DNA from: Sphingomonas sp. AX6
GTDB lineage: Bacteria; Pseudomonadota; Alphaproteobacteria; Sphingomonadales; Sphingomonadaceae
DNA length: 64,000 nt
Assembly (NCBI RefSeq): GCF_902506605.1
Contig: NZ_LR733979.1
Location: forward strand, 1,968,008 to 2,032,007
Direction of reading: 5' to 3'
The translations under genes and the position numbers were made by a program. The notes under the pieces were generated by a model, which was not told the origin of the DNA, made no database searches, and worked only from the letters and a program-made list of their open reading frames with translations. Positions 8,508-16,458 of the stretch are shown here, piece after piece; positions within the stretch are counted from its first letter, which is position 1; each line of letters begins with the position of its first letter.

Positions 8508-9181
8508 ATTCGCGCCGGGCGGGGATCGCCCTGCTGATCGCATTGGTGGTCGGCATCGCAGGCTGGTTCGGCTGGCGCGCGTGGCAGGACCGCGCCGCGC
8601 CTGAACCGGCGCCTGCGACGAGCGTGACTTTGCCCGTGCCCGGCGGTGCGGCTGACAACGCGAGCGGCGACGAGGTTCAGTTCGACACCGGACCCGTCGA
8701 AGTGGTGGTCGAAGGCGCGACGCCGATGGCAGAGCGGGTTGCGGTGCTGGGGCTGCTCAACAAGCGCAACAGCGAGACTTGGGAATTGAAGATGCGGCCC
8801 GGCGACGTGCTGCGCTATGGCGACGCGGTGGTGCATCTGCGCGCGTGCGAACGCACCGCGCCGTGGGAGCCCGACCAGTTGACCGGCGCTTTCGTCCAGC
8901 TCGACGTGCGGCAGGCCGATGGGCGCTGGCAACGCGTGTTCTCGGGCTGGCTCTATGCCGAACAGCCCGCGCTGAACGTGGTTCAGCATCCGTTGTTCGA
9001 CATATTCCCCAAAAGCTGTGCGATGACCTTCCCCGAAGGCGGCGAGGAACTGGGCGGCGGCGCGAGCGGGTCTTCGGCCCCGAGGCGGTCGAGCGCGGCC
9101 CAATCGCCATCGACCGAGGGCGAGCCCGAGGAAAGCCCCGCCGAACAGGCGCCAAGCGCGGAACCCAGCAACGCGACATAA
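8504..9181 (+). CDS. DUF2155 domain membrane-anchored protein
   Basis: This 225-residue protein starts with GTG overlapping the NDUFA12 stop. It has one N-terminal membrane segment (IALLIALVVGIAGWFGW). The DUF2155 domain follows: VAVLGLLNKRNSETWELKM, VVHLRACERTAPWEP, VFSGWLYAEQPALNVVQHP and DIFPKSC. The C-terminal tail is a Ser/Glu/Pro-rich low-complexity stretch. The last 199 bases overlap the 3' end of aat on the other strand. The family is common in alphaproteobacteria next to NDUFA12; its function is not known to me. Confidence 0.85.
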   Translation: MNSRRAGIALLIALVVGIAGWFGWRAWQDRAAPEPAPATSVTLPVPGGAADNASGDEVQFDTGPVEVVVEGATPMAERVAVLGLLNKRNSETWELKMRPGDVLRYGDAVVHLRACERTAPWEPDQLTGAFVQLDVRQADGRWQRVFSGWLYAEQPALNVVQHPLFDIFPKSCAMTFPEGGEELGGGASGSSAPRRSSAAQSPSTEGEPEESPAEQAPSAEPSNAT

Positions 9182-9732
9182 TCGTCGCGACTGATTTCGA
9201 CCGCGCCGAGCGAGGTCAGGTGATCGGTCTGGAACTGGCAATCGAGCAGGGTGAAGCCGCCGGCGCGTAGTCGCGCGACGAGCCAGGCAAACGCGACTTT
9301 GGATGCATCCGTTCGGCGGCTGACCATCGATTCACCGAAGAATGCGTGGCCGAGCGCTAGCCCGTACAGCCCGCCCACCAACCGGTCGCCGTCCCAGCAT
9401 TCGACCGAATGTGCGAAGCCCGCGGCGTGGAGGTCGATAAAGGCGCGCTCGATGGCGTCGTTGATCCAGGTGTTGGGACGATCCGCCGCGCTTTCGGCGC
9501 AGAGTGCGATGATATCGGCAAAGGCGCGGTCGGTGGTGATCCGAAACCGGTCGCGGGCGATGGTCTTGCGCAAGGATCGCGACAGATGAAAGCCGTCGAG
9601 CGGCATCACCGCGCGCCATTTGGGCTCCACCCAATACACACTCGCGGCATCGCGATCGTCCGCCATCGGAAACACGCCCATCGCATAGGCGCGCAACAGC
9701 AGTTCGGGATCGAGCGGATCGGCGCGGCTCAT
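8983..9732 (-). CDS. aat: leucyl/phenylalanyl-tRNA--protein transferase
   Basis: Aat transfers Leu or Phe from tRNA to N-terminal Arg or Lys of proteins, marking them for ClpSA (N-degron pathway). The 249-residue protein shows LLLRAYAMGVFPMADD, YWVEPKWRAVMPLD, FHLSRSLRKTI, NTWIND, GLYGLALGHAFFGESMVS, LLDCQFQTDHLTSLGA and ISRDDYVALL. A further tail ends in SGKVIAQLLGN. I chose the ATG at 9732 (MSRADPLDPE). The 3' end overlaps the convergent DUF2155 gene by 199 bp; the tail retains a GK.I.QLL pattern that I believe occurs in related Aat proteins, so the overlap appears genuine. Confidence 0.92.
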   Translation of the reverse strand: MSRADPLDPELLLRAYAMGVFPMADDRDAASVYWVEPKWRAVMPLDGFHLSRSLRKTIARDRFRITTDRAFADIIALCAESAADRPNTWINDAIERAFIDLHAAGFAHSVECWDGDRLVGGLYGLALGHAFFGESMVSRRTDASKVAFAWLVARLRAGGFTLLDCQFQTDHLTSLGAVEISRDDYVALLGSALGACSAGLSSGSPSVDGDWAALDRLGAEDPLAPPPSSSPPSGKVIAQLLGNMSNNGC

Positions 9733-9838
9733 GGGTGGGAGTGTGGCGGGGTTTGGATGTCGGGGCAACGGAGATGGGCGTCGCACACAGCATCGCGATC
9801 CGTTTGAACCGCTATCCGGCCCACGTTAGCGTCGGCAC

Positions 9839-10235
9839 ATGAAAGCGCAGTGTCAGTGCGGCCAGCTTATCGTCACGATGCCAGGTCCGACAGTCGCGGT
9901 GGTCGCTTGTCATTGCATCGCGTGTCAGCGGCGTACCGGATCGCCAGTTGGGGTCGCGGCCTATTACCCGGATAGTCAGGTCATCGTGTCCGGACAATCG
10001 AAGCGGTTCGAACGACCGACTGCGCTTGGCGCGACGCTGGAGAATTTCTTTTGTCCCGATTGCGGTTCGACCGTCTATTTCAGGGGATCGAAGAATGCCG
10101 GGGTGACGGGAATCCCGATCGGCGCATTCGTCGATCCAAACGCGATGGTCCCGATCCGCTCCGTGGGAGCAGAGTCGACATTCCTGGGTTTCGGTGCCCA
10201 CCGCGACGCAGAATTTCGAGCAAGGGCGTCCGTAA
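9839..10235 (+). pseudogene. GFA (glutathione-dependent formaldehyde-activating-like) gene with a frameshift near 10165
   Basis: Residues 1 to about 108 match the Zn-binding GFA fold: CQCGQL, VACHCIACQRRTGSPVG, FFCPDCGSTVYF and GAFVDPNAMVPIRS. At about 10163-10168 the frame is lost. The two-frames-over translation continues exactly as the family does, with WEQSRHSW, then FEQG, and stops at 10235, giving about 132 residues, the normal GFA length. A two-base loss from an expected GTGTGGGAG would explain it. The uncorrected frame instead runs on to 10360 into the next gene. This is either a pseudogene or a sequencing error. Confidence 0.75.
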
Positions 10236-10258
10236 CCGCCTTCGTCCGCAACCCTAAT

Positions 10259-10308
10259 CCGTCATGCCAGCGGACGCTGGCATATCAGGCCGCAGGCGAT
10301 AGGCTGCA
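10259..10308. repeat. family E repeat, left arm, upstream of GIY-YIG gene
   Basis: The stretch holds the hairpin ATGCCAGCG-GA-CGCTGGCAT, followed by ATCAGGCCG. It corresponds to the reverse complement of the right half of the complete element at 58988-59063. It ends four bases before the nuclease start codon, so it would lie in the 5' leader of that mRNA. Confidence 0.75.
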
Positions 10309-10311
10309 AAG

Positions 10312-10599
10312 ATGGCAGGCGGTTGGGTCTACATCGTGGCGAACAAACCCGGCGGCATGATCTATACCGGCGTAACCGCTAATCTGGCCGAACGGATCAA
10401 CCAGCACCGCGAAGATTGCGGTTCTGCCTATTGCCGGAAGTTCGGAATCGAGATGTTGGTCTATGCCGAATGGCATGAGGACATCCACGCTGCGATCGTG
10501 CGCGAGAAGCGCATCAAGGCGTGGACGCGCGAATGGCGGGTGGCGCTGATCGAGAAGGGAAATCCGACTTGGAGCGACCTTTACGACACGCTCGCTTGA
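10312..10599 (+). CDS. small stand-alone GIY-YIG endonuclease-like protein
   Basis: This 95-residue single-domain protein belongs to the UPF0213/YhbQ-like GIY-YIG group. Visible motifs are GWVYIVANKPGGMIYTGVT (GIY-YIG as VYI..YTG), LAERINQHRED with the catalytic Arg, and EWHED...AIVREKRIKAW with the glutamate-bearing helix. The fold cuts DNA in UvrC and homing enzymes; for these small proteins the substrate is generally unknown. The gene is enclosed by the two arms of a family E palindrome and overlaps the read-through end of the broken GFA gene. The context suggests a repeat-associated nuclease (see findings). Confidence 0.88.
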   Translation: MAGGWVYIVANKPGGMIYTGVTANLAERINQHREDCGSAYCRKFGIEMLVYAEWHEDIHAAIVREKRIKAWTREWRVALIEKGNPTWSDLYDTLA

Positions 10600-10632
10600 G
10601 GCATGATACCCCAGCTTTCGCTGGGGTGACGG
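10598..10632. repeat. family E repeat, right arm, downstream of GIY-YIG gene
   Basis: The hairpin ACCCCAGCTTTCGCTGGGGT begins right at the nuclease stop codon and continues to GACGG. It corresponds to the left half of the 58988-59063 element in reverse orientation. Together with the arm at 10259 it brackets the nuclease gene with almost no spare sequence. Confidence 0.75.
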
Positions 10633-10654
10633 TTATGGTGGGGGAGATGCGACA

Positions 10655-10693
10655 CCAAAAGAAAAGGGCCGGCGATGGGGATCGCCGGCCCTG
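10655..10693 (-). terminator. rho-independent terminator of the lysozyme-inhibitor-like gene
   Basis: On the minus strand an 11-bp perfect stem (GGGCCGGCGAT / ATCGCCGGCCC) with a CCCC loop is followed by TTTTCTTTTGG. It lies about 25 bases past the stop codon of the minus-strand lipoprotein gene. Strong stem and T-rich tail make a convincing intrinsic terminator. Confidence 0.85.
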
Positions 10694-10716
10694 CTTTGTC
10701 GGGAAGGTGAAGACCG

Positions 10717-11100
10717 TCAGGCCTTGCAGTTGAGCGTCGATCCGCCGCGGGTCACGCTGACCTGTTGGGCGTTGCCTTCGACGGTGATTTCGCCGTTGGT
10801 ATAGGGCTGACCGACGGCTTCCGCCTCGAGCGGGATCGGGGCGTCGCCCTCTTCCGCGCGGAAGTTGACGAGTTCTTCGCCCTGGAAGAAATCGACATAG
10901 ACCAAGCTGTTGTCGCCGCAACGCATCGTTGCGCGCGCAGCGATCGCGGGCGGCAGTTCGACCGCAGGCGCATTCGCGATCTGCGATGCCAGCGGATCGG
11001 GTGCACGGCTGTCGAGCACCTCTGGTTCCTTGGAGCCGCCACAGGCGGAAAGCGACAGCATGGCGGTCGCGGCGAAAATCGAAAGGGAGGTTTTGTGCAT
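10717..11100 (-). CDS. lipoprotein resembling MliC-type lysozyme inhibitor
   Basis: This 127-residue protein has an N-terminal signal ending in the lipobox LSLSACGG. The C-terminal half has the layout of MliC/PliC lysozyme inhibitors: RCGDNSLVYVDFF, then YTNGEITVEGNAQQVSV, and a final Cys (LNCKA) that can pair with the first. MliC proteins protect peptidoglycan from C-type lysozyme in the periplasm. Similarity is judged by eye and is moderate. The gene has its own intrinsic terminator and is divergent from the amidohydrolase gene, so the 90-bp gap at 11101-11190 presumably holds its promoter. The start is the ATG at 11100. Confidence 0.6.
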   Translation of the reverse strand: MHKTSLSIFAATAMLSLSACGGSKEPEVLDSRAPDPLASQIANAPAVELPPAIAARATMRCGDNSLVYVDFFQGEELVNFRAEEGDAPIPLEAEAVGQPYTNGEITVEGNAQQVSVTRGGSTLNCKA

Positions 11101-11283
11101 AGCGATCGGGTGCTTCGCGCACGCGAAGGGAATCGTCAAGACCCGCGTGGCCGCGACGTTATTTTCTGTTGCAGCGCGCAAATATAATCGATGTTTCAGT
11201 ATGGGTTCATGCTGGCGGCAACCGATGCTTGCGCGCTGATGGCTTTTGCGCCTTACTCCGCCCCAACAAAGGGGCAGGATCAC

Positions 11284-12651
11284 ATGACAATTGGTACGGG
11301 GACGCGCTGTTCGCGCTTGAAAATGGCGTTGTTCGTAGGCGCAGGGGTCGCGATGGGGACGCTGCTTGCGGGCGCGACTCGGGCGCAGACGCTGCCCGCC
11401 GCGACCGCGACCAGCACGGTCAGCTATATCCATGCCGGGCAATTGCTCGACCGGCCGGGCGAGCGCCCGCGCGGGGCGTCCACGATCATCGTCCGCGACG
11501 GGCGGGTGGTCGAGATTCGCGACGGCCATGTCGCGCCCGAAGGTGGGGCGGCGCTGGTCGATCTTTCGGACAAGTTCGTGCTGCCCGGCCTGATCGACCT
11601 GCACGTCCACCTCTGGGGCTTTCGCGGCGAACCGCTCCAGCGGCGTGCCACGGCGATGAGCCGCGAGGATGTCGACGACCTGATCTACGCCATTGGCAAT
11701 GCGCGCGACACGTTGATGGCGGGGTTCACCACGGTCCGCGATCTGGGCGGCAATGCGCGCGGGATGCGGGCGCTGCGCGACGGGATCGCTCGCGGCGACG
11801 TCGACGGGCCGACCATCGTCAATGCGGGGCAGGGCATCTCTGTCACGGGCGGGCATGGCGACGGCACCAACGGGCTGCGCGAAGACATTGCCGACATGGT
11901 CCACCAGCATCAGATCAACACCTGCGACGGGGTCGAGGATTGCAGGCGTGCGGTGCGCCAACAGGTCGGGCTGGGCGCGCAGGTCATCAAGTTCATGGCG
12001 ACGGGCGGCGTGTTGTCCAACGTGTCGGGCGGGCTTGGTCGCGCGATGGAGCCCGACGAGATGAAGGTGATCATCGACACCGCGCACGGTCTGGGCCGTA
12101 AGGTCGCGGCGCACAGCCATGCGGCGGAGGGTACGCGTGCGGCAGTCGAGGCAGGCGTCGATACGATCGACCACGGCACGTTCCTGGATGCCGCCACAAT
12201 CAACGCGATGAAGGCAAAGGGCACCTGGCTGGTCCCCACCATGCTCGCGCCGCGCGCGGCGCTGGCTCAGGCACGCGCCGGGCAATTGCCGCCCGCGACT
12301 ATCCCCAAGGCGGAGGAAGCCGCCACCGCCGCGCTCGAAAGCCATCGGCGGGCGATCGCATCGGGGGTGAAGATCGCGTTCGGGACCGATGCGGGGGTTT
12401 CTCCCCACGGCGAAAATGCCCAGGAATTTGCGCTGATGGTGGAGGCGGGGATGACGCCCGCCCGCGCAATCCGCGCTGCGACGGTCGATGCCGCCGATGC
12501 GCTGGGGATGAGCGATTCGCTGGGGGTGATCGCGCCGGGACGCGCCGCGGACATCATCGCCGTCACCGGCAGTCCGCTCGACGATGTGCGTCGGCTGGAG
12601 GCGGTCGATTTCGTCATGCGCCGCGGGGTTGTCCACAAATCGATGCGGTAA
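11284..12651 (+). CDS. exported amidohydrolase (imidazolonepropionase/prolidase-like)
   Basis: This is a metal-dependent hydrolase of about 455 residues in the amidohydrolase superfamily. An N-terminal signal (VGAGVAMGTLLAGATRAQT) suggests export. Metal-ligand motifs are visible: GLIDLHVHLWG near residue 100, VAAHSHAAEGTRAAVEAG with two His, TIDHGTFLD, and GTDAGVSPHGEN. The C-terminal GVIAPGRAADIIAVTG is typical. Related enzymes cleave Xaa-Pro/Xaa-Arg dipeptides or similar amides; the substrate here cannot be inferred. I chose the ATG at 11284 ahead of the signal peptide; the frame is open from 11191. Confidence 0.82.
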   Translation: MTIGTGTRCSRLKMALFVGAGVAMGTLLAGATRAQTLPAATATSTVSYIHAGQLLDRPGERPRGASTIIVRDGRVVEIRDGHVAPEGGAALVDLSDKFVLPGLIDLHVHLWGFRGEPLQRRATAMSREDVDDLIYAIGNARDTLMAGFTTVRDLGGNARGMRALRDGIARGDVDGPTIVNAGQGISVTGGHGDGTNGLREDIADMVHQHQINTCDGVEDCRRAVRQQVGLGAQVIKFMATGGVLSNVSGGLGRAMEPDEMKVIIDTAHGLGRKVAAHSHAAEGTRAAVEAGVDTIDHGTFLDAATINAMKAKGTWLVPTMLAPRAALAQARAGQLPPATIPKAEEAATAALESHRRAIASGVKIAFGTDAGVSPHGENAQEFALMVEAGMTPARAIRAATVDAADALGMSDSLGVIAPGRAADIIAVTGSPLDDVRRLEAVDFVMRRGVVHKSMR

Positions 12652-12730
12652 GCCGCGTGCATCGTGGTTGCGCCGAGCGCGGGCCTTGCCCTAGACGCGC
12701 GCCTCAACGCTATTCATTTGGAGTTTTCGC

Positions 12731-12970
12731 ATGAGCGAGATTGTCGCCGCCGACCAGTTGCGCCTGTTGATCGAGCGCATCGAGCGGCTGGAAGAAGAAA
12801 AGAAGGGCATCGCCGACGACATCAAGGATGTGTACGGCGAAGCCAAGGCGACGGGGTTCGACACCAAGGCGATGCGGAGCATCATTCGTTTGCGGAAGAT
12901 GGAAAAGCATCATCGCGAAGAAGCCGAGATGATCCTCGAAACCTATATGCAAGCACTTGGGATGGCGTGA
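12731..12970 (+). CDS. gapR: GapR nucleoid-associated protein (DUF2312)
   Basis: This 79-residue, highly charged, coiled-coil-rich protein matches the DUF2312 family from end to end: [38 protein letters not shown] and [16 protein letters not shown]. In Caulobacter GapR encircles overtwisted DNA ahead of replication forks and transcription and stimulates topoisomerases. The full length is conserved. It is followed 21 bases later by yebC on the same strand. Confidence 0.93.
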   Translation: MSEIVAADQLRLLIERIERLEEEKKGIADDIKDVYGEAKATGFDTKAMRSIIRLRKMEKHHREEAEMILETYMQALGMA

Positions 12971-12991
12971 GCCACCGATAGCGAGAGACCC

Positions 12992-13735
12992 ATGGCAGGC
13001 CATTCCAAATTCAAGAACATCATGCACCGCAAGGGTGCCCAGGATAAGAAGCGTTCGTCGCTTTTTTCCAAGCTCAGCCGCGAAATCACGGTTGCTGCCA
13101 AAATGGGGATGCCCGATCCGGACATGAACCCGCGCCTGCGCGCTGCGGTCAATGCGGCCAAGGCGCAGTCGGTGCCCAAGGACAATATCCAGCGCGCGAT
13201 CGACAAGGCGTCGACCGGCGATACCGAGAATTACGAGGAAATCCGCTATGAGGGCTTTGGTCCCGGCGGCGTCTCGCTGATCATCGAGACGCTGACCGAC
13301 AATCGCAATCGCACGGTGACCAACGTGCGCACCGCGATGGCCAAGAATGGCGGCAATCTGGGCGCGCCGAATTCTGTCAGCCATGGGTTCGACCGGATGG
13401 GGCTCATCACCTATCCGGCCAGCGTCGGCGATGGCGACAAGGTGTTCGAGGCGGCGCTGGAAGCGGGCGCGGAGGATGTGTCTTCGTCCGAGGACGGCCA
13501 CGAAATCTGGACCGCGGTGGAATCGCTGCACGAAGTCGCCAGAGGATTGGAGCCGGTGCTGGGCGAAGCCGAGGGCGCGAAGCTTGCCTGGCGGCCGCAA
13601 TTGACGGTGTCGGTCGAAGAGGGCGATGCGGCGACGTTGTTCAAGCTGATCGACGTGCTCGACGATGATGACGACGTGCAGACGGTGTGGGGCAATTACG
13701 ATGTCTCCGACGACGTGATGGAGAAACTGGGGTGA
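12992..13735 (+). CDS. yebC: YebC/PmpR family DNA-binding regulator / TACO1-like protein
   Basis: This 247-residue, full-length YebC begins with the diagnostic [21 protein letters not shown]. It continues with [37 protein letters not shown] and [14 protein letters not shown]. YebC proteins are reported as transcription regulators and, more recently, as ribosome-associated factors that relieve proline stalling. It precedes ruvC, a common arrangement; a family C palindrome separates the two genes. Confidence 0.95.
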   Translation: MAGHSKFKNIMHRKGAQDKKRSSLFSKLSREITVAAKMGMPDPDMNPRLRAAVNAAKAQSVPKDNIQRAIDKASTGDTENYEEIRYEGFGPGGVSLIIETLTDNRNRTVTNVRTAMAKNGGNLGAPNSVSHGFDRMGLITYPASVGDGDKVFEAALEAGAEDVSSSEDGHEIWTAVESLHEVARGLEPVLGEAEGAKLAWRPQLTVSVEEGDAATLFKLIDVLDDDDDVQTVWGNYDVSDDVMEKLG

Positions 13736-13740
13736 GCAAG

Positions 13741-13858
13741 CTCCTCCCCCATCGGGGGAGGTGGCATCGCGTAGCGATGACGGAGGGGGTTTCGACGTTC
13801 GATAGCGGCGAACCCCCTCCACCAGTTTCGCTGGTCCGTCTCCCCCGATGGGGGAGGA
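13741..13858. repeat. family C palindromic repeat between yebC and ruvC
   Basis: Outer arms CTCCTCCCCCATCGGGGGAG and TCCCCCGATGGGGGAGGA are each palindromic and mutually inverted. Inner arms GGAGGGGGTT and AACCCCCTCC pair as well, giving a branched hairpin. Related copies are at 39477-39605 and as the two arms around the DUF559 gene at 53.1-53.5 kb. It ends about seven bases before the ruvC start, so the ruvC ribosome site (GGGGGAGGA) is part of the repeat. Confidence 0.85.
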
Positions 13859-13865
13859 CTTTCCC

Positions 13866-14354
13866 ATGATCATCCTCGGTCTCGATCCCGGTCTTGGCAC
13901 CACTGGCTGGGGGCTGATCCGCGCCGAGGGCAACCGCCTGACGCATATCGCCAATGGGCGGTTGAAGACCGATGCGCAGGCGGCGTTGCCGCGTCGCCTC
14001 GCGCATCTCGACGCGATGCTCTCCGCGCTGATCGTCGACCACGCGCCGCAAGCAGCCGCGGTCGAGGAAGTGTTCGTCAACGCCAACCCGCAATCGACGT
14101 TGAAGCTGGGGCAGGCACGCGGCGTCATCCTGTGCGCGGCGGCGCGCACGGGGATCGAGGTCGGCGAATATGCCGCGCGGCTGGTCAAGAAATCGGTGGT
14201 CGGCGTGGGCAATGCCGACAAGACGCAGGTCCATGCGATGGTCGGGCGTTTGCTGCCGGGGGTGAAGATCGACGGGCCGGATGCGGCCGATGCGCTGGCA
14301 GTCGCAATCTGCCACGCGCATCACGCCGCGAGTGCGCGGATGGGGATGCGGTAA
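13866..14354 (+). CDS. ruvC: Holliday junction endonuclease RuvC
   Basis: This 162-residue protein has the RNase H-like fold signature [15 protein letters not shown] at its start (catalytic Asp) and [22 protein letters not shown] (catalytic Glu). The C-terminal [18 protein letters not shown] carries the final acidic pair. RuvC resolves Holliday junctions with RuvAB. The ATG at 13866 begins at the catalytic strand; its Shine-Dalgarno GGGGGAGGA lies in the family C repeat. A family A repeat separates it from ruvA. Confidence 0.96.
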   Translation: MIILGLDPGLGTTGWGLIRAEGNRLTHIANGRLKTDAQAALPRRLAHLDAMLSALIVDHAPQAAAVEEVFVNANPQSTLKLGQARGVILCAAARTGIEVGEYAARLVKKSVVGVGNADKTQVHAMVGRLLPGVKIDGPDAADALAVAICHAHHAASARMGMR

Positions 14355-14372
14355 CCGGTTCCAAATATACTA

Positions 14373-14480
14373 CGTCACCCCGGACTTGTTCCGGGGTCCA
14401 CTGTGCTGCTTGCGCAGCGTGTGAAAGTGAAGCGCTGCGCAAGCGGCTTGGTGGACCCCGGAACAAGTCCGGGGTGACGG
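14373..14480. repeat. family A palindromic repeat between ruvC and ruvA
   Basis: The left arm is GTCACCCCGGACTTGTTCCG continuing into GGGTCCACT. The right arm is the inverse, GTGGACCCCGGAACAAG followed by TCCGGGGTGACGG. Both arms contain their own hairpin, and the middle has a third (GCTTGCGCAGCG / CGCTGCGCAAGC). It is the cleanest family A copy in the window. Confidence 0.9.
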
Positions 14481-14544
14481 AGAGATTGGCGCTAGGCTGC
14501 GTAACCCCTTCCCCCACCCGGCGCTTTCGTTCTAAGTCCGTTCC

Positions 14545-15141
14545 ATGATCGCGCACCTCAAAGGCATCCTCGCATCGACCGCGTCAGACCATGCGGTGAT
14601 CGATGTCGGTGGGGTTGGGTATCTGGTCGGCGCGTCGGCCAAGACGCTCGATGCGCTGGGGATCACCGGTGACATCGTGACGATCCATACCGAAATGCTG
14701 GTGGCGGAGGATTTCATCCGGTTGGTCGGTTTTGCGACTGGCGAAGAGCGCGACTGGTTCCGGTTGTTGACAAGCGTTCAGGGCGTTGGCGCGCGGGTGG
14801 CGCTGGCGATCCAGTCGGTGCTGTCGCCCGACGAACTGAACACCGCGGTCGCGCGTCAGGACAAGGCGATGGTGGCGCGCGCTAATGGCGTCGGGCCGAA
14901 GCTCGCCGAGCGCATCGTGCGCGAATTGAAGGACAAGGCGGGCGGTATCGTGCTGGGTGGTGCGAGTCCGGGGGCAGCGCCTGCGGGTGGCGCATCGGCG
15001 GACGCGGTGTCGGCGCTGCTCAATCTGGGGTTTCGACCTGCCGAGGCGAGTGCCGCTGTCGGCGCGGCGAGCGATGAACTCGGAGCGGGTGCAGGGCTCG
15101 ATGCGCTGGTGCGACTGGCGCTTCGGAAGGCGGCGAAATGA
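14545..15141 (+). CDS. ruvA: Holliday junction branch-migration protein RuvA
   Basis: This 198-residue protein begins [11 protein letters not shown], the RuvA N-terminal OB-fold. It has the helix-hairpin-helix stretch [15 protein letters not shown] and [19 protein letters not shown], then a linker and the C-terminal three-helix domain ([17 protein letters not shown]). RuvA tetramers hold the junction and load RuvB. It overlaps the next gene (ParA-like) by four bases, so the two are probably translated together. Confidence 0.96.
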   Translation: MIAHLKGILASTASDHAVIDVGGVGYLVGASAKTLDALGITGDIVTIHTEMLVAEDFIRLVGFATGEERDWFRLLTSVQGVGARVALAIQSVLSPDELNTAVARQDKAMVARANGVGPKLAERIVRELKDKAGGIVLGGASPGAAPAGGASADAVSALLNLGFRPAEASAAVGAASDELGAGAGLDALVRLALRKAAK

Positions 15142-15863
15142 TCGCGGCGGTATATTCGATGAAGGGTGGCGTCGGGAAGACGACGCTGGCGGTCAACCTC
15201 GCCTGGGCCAGCGCGACCTTGTCGTCGCGGCGGACGTTGCTGTGGGACTTGGACGGGCAGGGGGCGGCGACCTTCATGCTGGGGCATGACCCCAAGGGTG
15301 CGAAGGCAGAGGACGGCATCACTGGCGACCGCGATCCGGCGAAGCTGATCCGCCCCACCGCCTATGACCGGCTCGACCTTTTGCCCGCCGACGAATCGCT
15401 GCGCGATCTCGACGTGACGTTTCACGGCCTGGGCAAGCGCAAGCGGCTTGCCAAGATCGCCGAGAAGCTGTCCAAGGATTACGACCGTATCCTGATCGAT
15501 TGCCCGCCGGGCCTGACCGACACGTCGGACCAGATTTTGCGCGCTGCCGATCTGGTGGTCGTCCCCGTCATCCCTGCGGCATTGTCGCGTCGTGCGCTTG
15601 ACGTGATCGCCGACCATGTCGCGGGAAAGAAGGGGCCGAAGGTGCACCTCGCCCCCGTCTTCTCGATGGTCGATCGCAGGCGTGCGCTGCACCGGGCCGA
15701 ACTGGAAAAACATCCCGGCTGGCCAGTGATCCCGATGGCCAGCGCCTATGAACGGATGAGCGAAGCGCGCGCGCCGGTGGGGGCGCTGATGGGGCGCTCG
15801 GCCATGCCGGTCGAGGCGGTTGCGGAGCTGTGGCAGCGGCTGGAGAAGGTGATGGCGAGGTGA
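15138..15863 (+). CDS. ParA/MinD-family ATPase
   Basis: This 241-residue protein has the deviant Walker A of the ParA family ([17 protein letters not shown]), a switch region [15 protein letters not shown] and the Walker B-like [13 protein letters not shown]. Members segregate chromosomes or plasmids, place polar complexes, or control cell division. There is no adjacent ParB or parS-like cluster, so it is an orphan ParA. Its start overlaps the ruvA stop codon. A role with the ruv genes is not implied by family knowledge. Confidence 0.85.
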   Translation: MIAAVYSMKGGVGKTTLAVNLAWASATLSSRRTLLWDLDGQGAATFMLGHDPKGAKAEDGITGDRDPAKLIRPTAYDRLDLLPADESLRDLDVTFHGLGKRKRLAKIAEKLSKDYDRILIDCPPGLTDTSDQILRAADLVVVPVIPAALSRRALDVIADHVAGKKGPKVHLAPVFSMVDRRRALHRAELEKHPGWPVIPMASAYERMSEARAPVGALMGRSAMPVEAVAELWQRLEKVMAR

Positions 15864-15900
15864 GTGTCCGCCGACTAACGAACATCGACAGGGGGCCATC

Positions 15901-16068
15901 GTGCAGGTGACCGCGATTTTAACCCATGCGGAGGCGGGCGGATTTACTGCCTATAATCCGGACACGGGAACGACCAGCGAAGGTGAAACCATTGACGAGG
16001 CGCTGGGCAACCTGCGCGAGGCGGTTGAGCTGTATCAGGAGGAATTTGCGACATCGACCGGCAATTAG
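15901..16068 (+). CDS. HicB-like small protein (solo antitoxin-type)
   Basis: This GTG-started 55-residue ORF encodes the HicB antitoxin core: a beta strand start (VQVTAILTHAEAGGFTAY), NPDTGTTSEGETIDEAL and a helix NLREAVELYQEEF. Such proteins pair with HicA mRNA-interferase toxins. No HicA is visible downstream: only a 16-codon ORF (16072-16122) without HicA motifs follows. It therefore looks like a solo HicB or a remnant. Confidence 0.65.
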   Translation: MQVTAILTHAEAGGFTAYNPDTGTTSEGETIDEALGNLREAVELYQEEFATSTGN

Positions 16069-16152
16069 CCGATGCATAGCCTGCGCGTGGACGAGCCGCG
16101 GCGCCAGAGAAATGGTGACTAAGTGATCGGGTTGGCTGAGAAAGCGGTATAA

Positions 16153-16458
16153 ATGTGGCCATTTAGAAAGCGGAGATCGCCAGTGGATCGCGCGTTGGAA
16201 GCAATGCCTCAAGCCATTGATGTAGCAGCACAAAAGTGGCTCGATTTTCAGCAGCTCAAATTTATTGATGATGATCTTGCTCAGCAGGTTGCATTTTTCT
16301 TAGTGCCGCTTGAGCAGGGGCTTTCCAAATGGGAAGCTTTCGAAAGCGCTCCCGATGGCTTTTTCTTGATCATTGCGGTGAAGGCGATTGAGCAATCCGG
16401 AACTCACTCTAGGAGAGAACTAGAAAATGCCTTGGGTGTGAGGATCCCGGATAAATGA
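16153..16458 (+). CDS. orphan small protein of unknown function upstream of ruvB
   Basis: I do not recognise this 101-residue protein ([19 protein letters not shown]...). It is mostly helical and mildly acidic, with no signal peptide. Its DNA is visibly richer in A+T than ruvA or ruvB. Its stop codon overlaps the ruvB start (ATGA), so ruvB translation may be coupled to it. Its composition and the preceding HicB-like gene suggest an insertion between ruvA and ruvB. Confidence 0.6.
   Translation: MWPFRKRRSPVDRALEAMPQAIDVAAQKWLDFQQLKFIDDDLAQQVAFFLVPLEQGLSKWEAFESAPDGFFLIIAVKAIEQSGTHSRRELENALGVRIPDK

Noticed and set aside
10259..10632. GIY-YIG gene as part of an intron or intein
   Set aside because: No split host gene, intron core or protein-splicing motif surrounds it; the neighbours are separate genes and the flanks are dispersed palindromes.
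10717..12636. A 639-codon minus-strand ORF spanning the amidohydrolase gene
   Set aside because: Only its last 127 codons (10717-11100) are a real lipoprotein; the rest is antisense to the amidohydrolase, which has clear catalytic motifs.
16072..16122. A 16-codon ORF after the HicB-like gene as a possible HicA toxin
   Set aside because: Much too short, with none of the HicA motifs; at most a remnant.
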